Source: Mailhella sp.
GTDB taxonomy: Bacteria; Desulfobacterota; Desulfovibrionia; Desulfovibrionales; Desulfovibrionaceae
Reading direction: 5' to 3'
DNA length: 5,585 nt
Assembly (NCBI GenBank): GCA_017940105.1
Contig: JAGAZG010000015.1
Span: 1 to 5,585, forward strand
The number at the start of each line of letters is the position of its first letter. The first letter of the stretch is position 1. The notes beneath the pieces are model-generated. The model saw only the letters and a program-made list of their open reading frames with translations. It was not told where the DNA came from and searched no databases. The position numbers were made by a program, and so were the translations under genes. Of this stretch, positions 1 through 5,585 are shown in pieces.

Positions 1-415
1 ATTGCCGCGACTGACCATTGCTTTGCAGCTGCTTTTTCCACCATGAAAAATCATTAATAAAGTCGCGGGCATGTGCAAGAACATCATTTTCTGACGCTTT
101 TTGAAGAGGAAAGCTGTGGTGGAGTTCAAGAATATTCTGCTCTGATATGCTCACAACGGATGTTCTGGATCTGAGCACGCCTGCAGCAAGCGCGGCTATC
201 CTCTCAAGTTCCGCACTGCCCTGAGGCGAGGTGGCATCCGGAGCTTCAGCAAGCCTGGCGAGAAACACTCCCGTTTTCCCGTCAGGCGAAAGCAACGTGA
301 AATCCAGATCTCCTTCAAGAGAAAAAGAAAAGTTGCCCTCAGAGTCTGGCTGGGGCTTCTTCCAGCCTGCTGCATTGGCTATTGCTTGAGCGGTATGTTC
401 CAGAAAAGCGTTCAT
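1..415 (-). CDS. CesT-family type III secretion chaperone (partial, 3' end outside window)
   Basis: Reading from ATG at 415 gives 138 residues without a stop, so the gene runs off the left edge. The frame starts MNAFLEHTAQAIANAAGWKK. It has the order typical of class I T3SS chaperones: an N-terminal amphipathic helix (about 1-18), beta segments FSFSLEG and LDFTLLS (about 29-42) and GVFLARL (49-55), a helix rich in Ala/Leu (69-82), a beta segment VVSISEQNILELHH (87-100), and a final helix ending in WWKKQL (125-130). Such chaperones are small acidic cytoplasmic dimers that bind the N-terminal region of an effector and present it to the secretion ATPase. Usual family length is 130-160 residues, so only a short tail should be missing. 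An AAGG Shine-Dalgarno (422-425) sits 6 nt before the ATG. It lies 206 bp downstream of the large effector gene and appears to have its own promoter. Its partner could be that effector or one beyond the edge. The WWKKQL end resembles FWKEQL in the other chaperone here, but overall they are divergent. Family call is fairly sure; partner is not. Confidence 0.8.
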   Translation of the reverse strand, partial: MNAFLEHTAQAIANAAGWKKPQPDSEGNFSFSLEGDLDFTLLSPDGKTGVFLARLAEAPDATSPQGSAELERIAALAAGVLRSRTSVVSISEQNILELHHSFPLQKASENDVLAHARDFINDFSWWKKQLQSNGQSRQ

Positions 416-477
416 GGCAGACCTTTTTTACATGTTTTAATCATCAGGCATGCATACCAAAGTTACGGCATTTCCCC

Positions 478-506
478 AAAGTACGCTTTTGTTTTGGAGC
501 TGTCAA
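478..506 (-). promoter_or_regulatory. Candidate sigma70-type promoter for the left-hand chaperone gene
   Basis: On the minus strand there is a perfect -35 hexamer TTGACA (506-501), a 17-bp spacer, and a -10-like TACTTT (483-478) matching the consensus at 3 of 6 positions. It lies in the AT-rich gap between the large effector stop (622) and the chaperone start (415), giving a predicted leader of roughly 55 nt. The leader contains the imperfect palindrome GGTATGCATGCC (458-447), which could be an operator or be chance. The strong -35 and exact spacing favour a promoter; the weak -10 lowers confidence. No convincing rho-independent terminator was found in 416-621, so read-through from the effector gene is also possible. 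Confidence 0.4.
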
Positions 507-621
507 AAGCATGAGCTTTAATACAGTTTTTTTAACAAATCCCGTGTCATGGTGCAAGCCGTTCTTTTTTGCAGGGTCATTCAATATGGCTGTTCATACC
601 ATGGTCACTCCGGCAAGGCAA

Positions 622-3600
622 TCAATGGTAGTACTTGGAGAGCAGGGGAAACATTTGCGGGTTGTTGCGCACGACATTTTCGAAACGGGTCATGTAGTCG
701 TCGCTGCTTACATCCCAGTCGTCTGCAAAAACCTGGGCGATGGCTTTCTGCAGTGATTTTTTCTCCTCCGTAAAGTAATCCGCAATTTGCTGAGTAGGAG
801 CATCTTCGATGTTATTCGTTAACTGGAAAATAGTCTGGTAATTAGCGCAGAGCGGGTTGGTCAGCCTCTGGAGCAGGTTGGCCTCTGCTTTCAGCTGATC
901 CCGTATCTTTTTGGCGGCTTCACCGGGGACCTCGCCGTTCTTGCCCTTGAGGAAGGGGAATTTATTAAGGTCGAAGTCTCCCGTCCTCCCTATGTCGAGG
1001 GAGTCCGCGGCGTTGAGCAGCATGCCCTCCACCGTCTGGCTCTTGTGGGCGTTGATGCAGTCCTTGACTTCCTGCTCGTATTCATCGCCCATGGCGTCCT
1101 GCCCGTAGGCGCTGTTCATGGCCTGGGCGGTCATGTTGGCGCTGCGCTCGTCCCACTTGTCATTGCCTTTGCCCTGCCTGCCAAGGTCGTGGCCTGAAAT
1201 GCCGCAGAGCACGGCGTTCTTGTCTACCTTGATGCCCTGTTCCTCCAGTATGTTGCACATGGCGGTGGCAAAAATGAAGGTGCGGGCAATGTGGCCGCGT
1301 CCGTGCACCGAGGTGCCTATTTCAAAGGTTTTTTCATGGTTAAGGTAGCCGTCCATCACATGAACGCAAAAGTGTCTGCGGTCAGCCTGGTTCTGCGGCA
1401 TGGCCTGCGGGTTCGCCGGGGTGGGCATGGGTGCGTAGGCCGGATGCTGCTCGTCCAGGCTCTGCCCGGCTTGCGGAGCTATTTGGCGAACGACGGCGCG
1501 CACAGGTTCCTGCAGCAGCGAGAGCTCGCCCTGGAAAGCCTTCGGCTCGCGGAAATGCTCGCCGGCAAGCCTGCCAACGTTGTCGGCATTCAGCTGGAGC
1601 TGCATCCTTATGAGGTTGATTCTGCCGTATCCTGATGTGTTCATCAGGTCAGTGTCGTTTTCCAATACGATGAACTGCCCGATGAAGGAGCTCATTTCCT
1701 GGCTGCCCAGGATGGCGTAGAGCTTTTTCATGGCGGCATCGTCCATGGGTGGTTCGCCGTTTTGCAGCAGGGCCAGCGACATGAAGCCGACGCGGTCCTG
1801 TTCGGTGTAAACATGATCTGGAGCGAAGTAGTCGGCATCAAAGGATTTTTTGAGCTCGACAAGATCCTGGTCCAGGGCTGTCACAGTGCCTGCAATGCGT
1901 TGCATTATCTGCGCAGCCGTCATGGGAGGATCAGATTCGGCAATTTCTTTGAACAAAGCCGCCTGTACCTTGGCGTGCTTCAGGATGGTGCGAAGTTCTG
2001 CGGGCGAACCCAGCGCCTTTGCTGCTACGACCCATTTGACTACGGCTTCCTTTTGCGCGGCGGTCATGGGCGGCTCTTCCTTGGCAATGGCTTCCAGCTC
2101 GCGCAAAAGCGCCGCCTTCTGCTCCAGGATGGGCTTGGCTGCCTTATCGAATGCATTTGTGAGCTCTATCCTAACATGGTCCGGATCTGATTTGTTCGCC
2201 GCCTTGTCCACTTCGGCTGCAAATTTGCCGCCCAGTCTTGCAAGGGCATTGCCTTCGAGCCGCAGCATGCCTTCGGGAAGTCCTGCAGTAAGCTCAGGAT
2301 GGCTTTTAACATATTCACCGACTCTGTCCTCAAGGTGTTCAAGGCAGTCCTGCCTGCCGTTTTGCAGCGACTTGCGGCGGAGAATCTTCCTTGCGGCTTT
2401 TTCAAAGGATTTTTGAACGATCTGTTTTGCCGTATCGTTGCTAGGGACCGATGCATGCTTCGTGACTTCGGCGGCAAAATCTTCACGCAGCTTTTCCATA
2501 TCGTTGTCATCAAGCCTGAGCTCGTCCAGGGGAAGCCCGTTGGCCAGGACTTCGGAATGATAATGTATGAGGCCTCTGACCTTTTCGTCCAGGTGGTCAA
2601 GGTATTCCTGCCTGGCTGCTTCCATCTCTGCGTGGTCGAGATGCTGCATGTTGAACTCGTTCTGCTCGTCGACGATCTTGTCCAACACGCCGTTATTGTA
2701 GTCGAATTCCATGTCGTACGTCACAAAAGTGACTTTGATGCCGGTGTCTTTTTCGTATTTGAGGGCCTTGGCTTTCAGCGCTTCCTGTTCGTCTTTGGGC
2801 ACGTCGTCAAGATTGATGCGTATCTCGGCGATGTCCCGGCTGGGGATGAGCGGCCCGTGCACTTGCGCTTCGATGTACTGCACATTTTCAAGAACGAATT
2901 TTTGCGATTCGCCAGAGGCGTTGGCCTGCACGGCGCGAGCTAGGTTGTTGCCGGTCACGCTGCCCATTTGCGTGACCAGCGTTTCAAGGTTGTCGTGGGT
3001 GGCCATGGCTCCGCGCGTAGCTTCAGAATCGGCAAAGCATTCTGTAAGAAAGGCCTTGAAGGCACTGAATACATCGCTTTGCACGGCTTGCTCTTTAGGA
3101 AAATGCCTATTGATGGAATCGGAAAACTTGTCGATTCTGAAATTGCCTACATCCCGCCATGCGGGATCGGCATCGATCTTGTCTAAGTAGGCTTCGAAGT
3201 CCTTGCGTTCCTGAGAAGCTGGATCCTTAAGGGCCTGCACGAGGGTGTCCGGGATCTTTGTGCCATAGCGCAGGTGATCACCGCTGTTCACGCCGTCCAG
3301 CAGGTTGTAGAAGTTCTGCCGCCTTTCTTGGGATACATTGAGCTTCGTGCTGAAAAAGGTGTCGTTTACGGTGTATGTCGCCCTCTTGGCGACTTCCGGC
3401 TTGAGGACGATGGCGGATGCCCCGTAATCCGAATTGCTAGTGATTGCGCTGATTGGCCCCCGCTTATAGTTGATCGCGGCGTACATGGGGCGTTCGTCTG
3501 CGTTCACCTTCCTGCCCTTGAATTCGGGGAAGAGAACGTCTTCCGTGGCGGAACGCTCGTCAAGGTATCCTTGCCCCTTGGGATCGTTGCCCTGGTCGTG

Positions 3601-4620
3601 CAGGTGGAAGATGTTGACCATGGGGTCGTCAGGATGGTCGAAGATGGAGTTTGCGCCGCCGATGAGGTACTTGGTCTGGATATTCATGGTGACTTCGCAC
3701 TTGCGCAGTGCGTCGCCCATCTCCTTGACGGTGACGCCGTCTATCCCGCGGGCACTGAGCTTAGACTGTTCGGTCACGGCGGTCTTTTCGCGCGTGGTGG
3801 CGCTTTTTGCGCCGACTTCCGTGAGCGAAACCAGGTTGGCTGCCGTTATGTCGTGCGCTTCAGCATGCCTGGCGGCTATTTGCGCGCTGCCAAATTGCTG
3901 GGTGAGGCTCCTGGGCCGAGGTGCCCCGTCATCCATTTCCTTGTCTGGCATGACGTGCTCGGTGCCATCGATGATGGCGATGTCGTCAAGCGTGTACACT
4001 ACGCCGTCGACCTGGCCCTGGCCGCTTATCATCTGGTCGAGCTGCTCGTTTATGGAGCGGTTGCTGATTTCCTTGAGGATAAGGGCCTGCAGGTCAAAGA
4101 GCTGTGCGGCAGCGCGGCGCGCGTCGGTTGCCGTGGGATTTGTCTGCCCCTCACGCATGAGAGCCGTCTGTAAAAGGTCCATCTCGCCGGAGAGGAAGCT
4201 CTGGTATGCTGCGGAGAGCTCCCGGTTGGAAAGCCTTTGCACGGCGGCAGTGAAGGTCCACATGGTGTCCTGTTTCTGCGCCTGCGTGAGCTGGCCAAGC
4301 TTAGCCAGGCTGTCGGTCTGGGTCTGCATGGCCTTGAGCGTGCCGAGCAGCCCCTTTGCGTCAAGGGCGCCGGTGCGGGTGCAGAGCGTCTTGAGCACGT
4401 TTTCGGCGCCGCTGGCTATACCGGCCTTGCCGCGGACAATCTTGGTAGCTTTTTTGAATCCGGCAAAAGGAATGCTGGCAGATTTGATTTCGTCGAGCCG
4501 TATGGAGGACGACTTGCCCAGCTTTACCTTGTGCTGACCATAAACGCCTGTGGATTGGGTGATGCCGCGGGAGGCCAGCTCCTGCTGAACGAACACGTCT
4601 GCCTGTATGCCTGAAACCAT
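622..4620 (-). CDS. Large multidomain putative T3SS effector: DUF3626/ART-like domain plus C-terminal HD phosphohydrolase-like domain
   Basis: Uninterrupted 1332-residue frame, ATG at 4620, TGA at 624-622. GGAG (4631-4628), 7 nt before the ATG, supports the start. No signal peptide or membrane segment. Residues 1-300 are mostly helical and polar, as expected of a secretion signal and chaperone-binding region. Residues about 315-610 resemble DUF3626: ERPMYAAIN (R377), SNSDYGASAIVLKPEVAKRA (S395, S397 onward) and YIEAQVHGPL (E584, Q586). The order R, S, ExQ recalls the R-S-E triad of ADP-ribosyltransferases; this link is inference. Residues 673-838 hold two copies of an about 86-residue helical repeat. 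PPM(T/D)xA motifs occur at 850, 898 and 957. A Pro/Gln-rich linker (about 1055-1085) precedes an HD domain: H1110-xx-R, H1144-D1145-LGR, H1192 and D1206 match the H...HD...H...D metal ligands of HD phosphohydrolases. The last 60 residues are shared with the paralog ending at 5388. Chaperone genes flank it on both sides. Effector status rests on that context; substrate unknown. Confidence 0.8.
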   Translation of the reverse strand: MVSGIQADVFVQQELASRGITQSTGVYGQHKVKLGKSSSIRLDEIKSASIPFAGFKKATKIVRGKAGIASGAENVLKTLCTRTGALDAKGLLGTLKAMQTQTDSLAKLGQLTQAQKQDTMWTFTAAVQRLSNRELSAAYQSFLSGEMDLLQTALMREGQTNPTATDARRAAAQLFDLQALILKEISNRSINEQLDQMISGQGQVDGVVYTLDDIAIIDGTEHVMPDKEMDDGAPRPRSLTQQFGSAQIAARHAEAHDITAANLVSLTEVGAKSATTREKTAVTEQSKLSARGIDGVTVKEMGDALRKCEVTMNIQTKYLIGGANSIFDHPDDPMVNIFHLHDQGNDPKGQGYLDERSATEDVLFPEFKGRKVNADERPMYAAINYKRGPISAITSNSDYGASAIVLKPEVAKRATYTVNDTFFSTKLNVSQERRQNFYNLLDGVNSGDHLRYGTKIPDTLVQALKDPASQERKDFEAYLDKIDADPAWRDVGNFRIDKFSDSINRHFPKEQAVQSDVFSAFKAFLTECFADSEATRGAMATHDNLETLVTQMGSVTGNNLARAVQANASGESQKFVLENVQYIEAQVHGPLIPSRDIAEIRINLDDVPKDEQEALKAKALKYEKDTGIKVTFVTYDMEFDYNNGVLDKIVDEQNEFNMQHLDHAEMEAARQEYLDHLDEKVRGLIHYHSEVLANGLPLDELRLDDNDMEKLREDFAAEVTKHASVPSNDTAKQIVQKSFEKAARKILRRKSLQNGRQDCLEHLEDRVGEYVKSHPELTAGLPEGMLRLEGNALARLGGKFAAEVDKAANKSDPDHVRIELTNAFDKAAKPILEQKAALLRELEAIAKEEPPMTAAQKEAVVKWVVAAKALGSPAELRTILKHAKVQAALFKEIAESDPPMTAAQIMQRIAGTVTALDQDLVELKKSFDADYFAPDHVYTEQDRVGFMSLALLQNGEPPMDDAAMKKLYAILGSQEMSSFIGQFIVLENDTDLMNTSGYGRINLIRMQLQLNADNVGRLAGEHFREPKAFQGELSLLQEPVRAVVRQIAPQAGQSLDEQHPAYAPMPTPANPQAMPQNQADRRHFCVHVMDGYLNHEKTFEIGTSVHGRGHIARTFIFATAMCNILEEQGIKVDKNAVLCGISGHDLGRQGKGNDKWDERSANMTAQAMNSAYGQDAMGDEYEQEVKDCINAHKSQTVEGMLLNAADSLDIGRTGDFDLNKFPFLKGKNGEVPGEAAKKIRDQLKAEANLLQRLTNPLCANYQTIFQLTNNIEDAPTQQIADYFTEEKKSLQKAIAQVFADDWDVSSDDYMTRFENVVRNNPQMFPLLSKYYH
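1744..2073 (-). repeat. Three PPM-motif units within the large effector
   Basis: Residues 850-852, 898-900 and 957-959 each carry PPM, in the contexts EEPPMTAAQ, SDPPMTAAQ and GEPPMDDAA. Each is preceded by a short Leu/Ala-rich helix (such as LRELEAIAKE and LFKEIAES) and followed by another helix. Spacings are 48 and 59 residues, so they are degenerate helical-hairpin units rather than exact repeats. They directly follow the 86-residue repeat pair and fill the space before the HD part, consistent with a spacer or protein-binding scaffold. The motif repetition is directly visible; the scaffold role is inference. Confidence 0.6.
2107..2346 (-). repeat. Second copy of a tandem ~86-residue repeat in the large effector
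   Basis: Residues 759-838, beginning CLEHLEDRVGEYVKSHPEL. They align with residues 673-758 over nearly their full length with one-residue gaps. Shared positions include LxHLxxxV, GLPxxxLRL, FAAEV and the helix FxKAAxxIL. Both copies read as mostly alpha-helical with a short GLP turn. The pair lies between the DUF3626-like and HD-like domains. Confidence 0.7.
2347..2604 (-). repeat. First copy of a tandem ~86-residue repeat in the large effector
   Basis: Residues 673-758, beginning YLDHLDEKVRGLIHYHSEVL and containing GLPLDELRL, REDFAAEV and FEKAARKIL, which recur in the next 80 residues. The copies have diverged considerably, so the duplication is old. It is the earlier unit in the protein and follows a His/Glu-rich segment (NMQHLDHAEMEAARQE) that may be a third, more degraded start of the unit. 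Confidence 0.7.
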
Positions 4621-4655
4621 TCTCTTTCTCCACTGAGTACAGTATCAACGTTGTA

Positions 4656-4717
4656 GTGGATTGGTTGTTGCCGCGGGAGGCCAGCTCCTACAGAACGGCA
4701 GCGTCTGTCTGCATGAC
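4656..4717 (-). pseudogene. Decayed 5'-end remnant of an effector gene (duplicate of the large effector's N-terminal codons)
   Basis: This 62-bp stretch matches 4550-4611, the start of the large effector gene, at about 51 of 62 positions, with a perfect 21-bp run. The copies are 106 bp apart in direct orientation. In the matching frame the remnant reads MQTDAAVL, stop (TAG at 4690-4688), then ELASRGNNQST; the intact gene reads IQADVFVQQELASRGITQST. Weaker similarity continues upstream into the leader (AAGAGA and TGGTT), where the original ATG has become CTG and one base is missing. Similarity stops abruptly after the Gln-Ser-Thr codons, just before the leader of the intact gene. This is a truncated, dead copy of an effector start left by tandem duplication or recombination. 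It should not be translated usefully. Confidence 0.75.
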
Positions 4718-4811
4718 TTAACCAGGCTGTCTCTTCGCGGATTGGATCAGAGTGCATCTCAGAATTATTAAGATGGAAGGCCAGAATAAAAAAGTTTTCA
4801 TCCCAGCTTCT

Positions 4812-4841
4812 TATATAATCAGAGTAGCAAAACACGACCAA
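4812..4841 (-). promoter_or_regulatory. Weak promoter candidate upstream of the large effector gene
   Basis: On the minus strand TATATA (4817-4812) is preceded by TTGGTC (4841-4836) at 18-bp spacing, and a TGA triplet lies just before the -10 region. It sits in the AT-rich spacer about 190 bp before the effector start, with the dead 5' remnant in between. The -35 matches the consensus only in TTG, so this may be AT-rich chance, or the gene may rely on a T3SS-specific activator. Confidence 0.25.
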
Positions 4842-4894
4842 ATGATGCGTAGTTATTTTGAATGATTTTAGGATTTGCTCTAACTGAAACTTCC

Positions 4895-4918
4895 TTTTGC
4901 TGATGAGTTTTTTGCTGA
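4895..4918. repeat. Pair of 9-bp direct repeats (TTTTGCTGA) in the spacer after the 149-residue chaperone
   Basis: TTTTGCTGA occurs at 4895-4903 and 4910-4918, starts 15 bp apart. They lie 24-47 bp beyond the chaperone stop and about 80 bp upstream of the weak promoter candidate. The second copy overlaps a small palindrome GCTGAACAGC (4914-4923). The position would suit an activator site, but the length and AT content make chance quite possible. Confidence 0.3.
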
Positions 4919-4941
4919 ACAGCGTTTTATTGCCTGCCGGC

Positions 4942-5391
4942 TTATACAGGTATGGCCATGAAATCGGAAAGATTTGATGAAGCTTCTTCGTTTTCAGAGG
5001 CTGAGGGGCTGCCAAGTTGTTCTTTCCAGAACATGACCTGAGCTAGAAAAGCGTTGATGACCTTTTCAAGCATGGCGCAGTCAGCAAAATCATTGTCATG
5101 GCGCTTCCACAATACAAGCCTGTCCGGGTCGGCCTGAACGCCAAATGCGGCGCCTCCGGTTTCAGCTCCGAGCAGAGAGGCTCTGAAAAGCTTTATGAAG
5201 GACTCCTTGTCAAGATTGCCGGCATCGCCGATTTCGCAGTGAAGCAGAATGGAATTGTCATCGGCATTGGGGGTGAAGGTTATGTCGTGTTCTCCATCGA
5301 AAAGCAGGGCTATGCTGCCATCTTCGTCAAGGCCAGCGGTGCCGATTCCGATTTTTTCCGTAAATTCGCCCAAGATTTCCTCGAATTTCAT
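4942..5391 (-). CDS. CesT-family type III secretion chaperone, complete
   Basis: 149 residues, ATG at 5391, TAA at 4944-4942, with AAGG (5403-5400) 8 nt upstream of the start. The protein is acidic and lacks a signal peptide or membrane segment. It follows the class I chaperone pattern: N-terminal helix (1-15), beta segments SIALLFDGEHDITFT (26-40) and NSILLHCEI (46-54), then SFIKLFRASLLGAETGGAAF (64-83), the family's most recognisable stretch, a beta segment DRLVLWKRH (90-98), and a last helix ending FWKEQL (121-126). An unusual Ser/Glu-rich tail (about 128-149) follows. Expected role: a cytoplasmic homodimer that binds an effector's N-terminal region and guides it to the T3SS ATPase. Its start overlaps (ATGA) or sits 1 nt after the end of the upstream effector paralog, depending on the frame, so the two are probably translationally coupled, and that paralog is the likeliest client; the large effector downstream is another candidate. 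Confidence 0.85.
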   Translation of the reverse strand: MKFEEILGEFTEKIGIGTAGLDEDGSIALLFDGEHDITFTPNADDNSILLHCEIGDAGNLDKESFIKLFRASLLGAETGGAAFGVQADPDRLVLWKRHDNDFADCAMLEKVINAFLAQVMFWKEQLGSPSASENEEASSNLSDFMAIPV

Positions 5392-5585
5392 ATCATAATC
5401 CTTTCTTGATTAGTAGTGACTTGTAATACTTTGAGAACAGGAGGAACATTTGCGGGTTGTCCGCTCACGATCTTTTCAAAGCGGGCCATGTAGTCCTCTC
5501 CGCTTACATCCCAGCCGGCTGAAAAATTTTGAGCTATGGCATCCTCCAACTCGCCTTTCTGCTTCGTGTAGAAATCTGAGAGTTC
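5388..5585 (-). CDS. C-terminal end of a second effector, paralog of the large HD-domain effector (partial; frameshifted tail)
   Basis: The frame enters from the right edge and reads 65 residues to TGA at 5390-5388. Its first 40 residues, such as DAIAQNFSAGWDVSGEDYMA, match the large effector's end (KAIAQVFADDWDVSSDDYMT), including WDVS, DYM and RFE, so the missing upstream part probably also carries the HD domain. After FEKIV the read frame continues as SGQPANVPPVLK and beyond. Compared with the large gene, one extra base lies within about 5461-5465. Skipping it gives ADNPQMFLLFSKYYKSLLIKKGL with TGA at 5395-5393, matching NPQMFPLLSKYY of the large effector. So this copy has a real late frameshift or a sequence error. 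Either way the gene ends at the chaperone start: the read frame gives an ATGA overlap, the restored frame ends 1 nt before the ATG. Confidence 0.75.
   Translation of the reverse strand, partial: ELSDFYTKQKGELEDAIAQNFSAGWDVSGEDYMARFEKIVSGQPANVPPVLKVLQVTTNQERIMI

Noticed and set aside
598..605. ACCATGGT palindrome just past the effector stop
   Set aside because: Too short for a stable hairpin and not followed by a T run on the minus strand; no terminator can be supported here.
382..773. Plus-strand frames covering the left spacer and the effector 3' end
   Set aside because: They overlap the start of the left chaperone and the conserved C-terminus of the large effector on the other strand, have no ribosome site worth noting, and no recognisable protein pattern.
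3274..4537. Long plus-strand open frames (299 residues from 3274 and 355 residues from 3470) opposite the large gene
   Set aside because: They lie wholly antisense to a recognisable 1332-residue protein, overlap each other in different frames, and have compositions (Ser/Ala/Val/Leu-rich, no recognisable motif) expected of antisense shadows in GC-rich coding DNA.
4914..4931. GCTGAACAGC palindrome followed by GTTTTATT as a possible terminator
   Set aside because: The stem is only 4 bp and the T-rich run is on the plus strand, where no gene ends. On the minus strand it is followed by A residues, so it does not fit a rho-independent terminator for the chaperone gene.
4524..5015. 163-residue minus-strand frame spanning the chaperone end, the spacer and the effector start
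   Set aside because: It begins inside the chaperone in another frame and ends inside the effector. Its two similar segments (RSVGAGLP and the Ser/Trp-rich end) are only out-of-frame readings of the duplicated effector 5' end.
1..5585. tRNA/rRNA genes, CRISPR arrays, insertion sequences or attachment sites
   Set aside because: I looked for cloverleaf-like segments, regularly spaced repeats, transposase-like frames and terminal inverted repeats and saw none. The direct repeats present are explained by effector gene duplication.

Overview
The window looks like part of a type III secretion (T3SS) effector locus in a Gram-negative bacterium. All genes I can support lie on the minus strand and are described in that direction, from high to low coordinates. 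The evidence is two small CesT-type secretion chaperones beside one very large, soluble, multidomain protein with no signal peptide or membrane segment, plus the end of a second protein related to it. The coding DNA is moderately GC-rich and the spacers are clearly AT-richer. A Desulfovibrionaceae-type host (Desulfovibrio or Bilophila relatives carry T3SS) would fit, but that is a weak guess: no housekeeping gene or RNA gene is present to place the organism.

Layout. (1) 5585 to 5388: the last 65 codons of an effector paralog whose C-terminus matches that of the large effector. A one-base frame change near its end appears real in this sequence, and its stop overlaps or abuts the next start. 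(2) 5391 to 4942: a complete 149-residue CesT-type chaperone, apparently translationally coupled to (1). (3) 4941 to 4621: an AT-rich spacer holding a weak promoter candidate, a pair of 9-bp direct repeats, and a decayed copy of the 5' end of an effector gene (4656-4717) with an in-frame stop. (4) 4620 to 622: one 1332-residue protein. It has an N-terminal helical, secretion/chaperone-binding-like region, a DUF3626-like domain (residues about 315-610) with an ADP-ribosyltransferase-like residue order, a tandem 86-residue repeat, three PPM-motif units, a Pro/Gln linker, and a C-terminal HD phosphohydrolase-like domain with all metal-ligand motifs intact. (5) 621 to 416: a spacer with a good -35 box (TTGACA) and a plausible -10 at 17-bp spacing. 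(6) 415 to 1: a second, different CesT-type chaperone running off the window edge.

Inferred logic: effectors and their dedicated chaperones are interleaved. The chaperones keep the large proteins secretion-competent, and the effectors are delivered into a eukaryotic host cell. The most interesting point is the joining of a DUF3626/ART-like module and an HD hydrolase module in one predicted effector. This recalls, without proving, the two-step ADP-ribosyltransferase plus phosphodiesterase chemistry of Legionella SidE proteins. The duplicated and decaying effector pieces show that the locus grows and turns over by tandem duplication.
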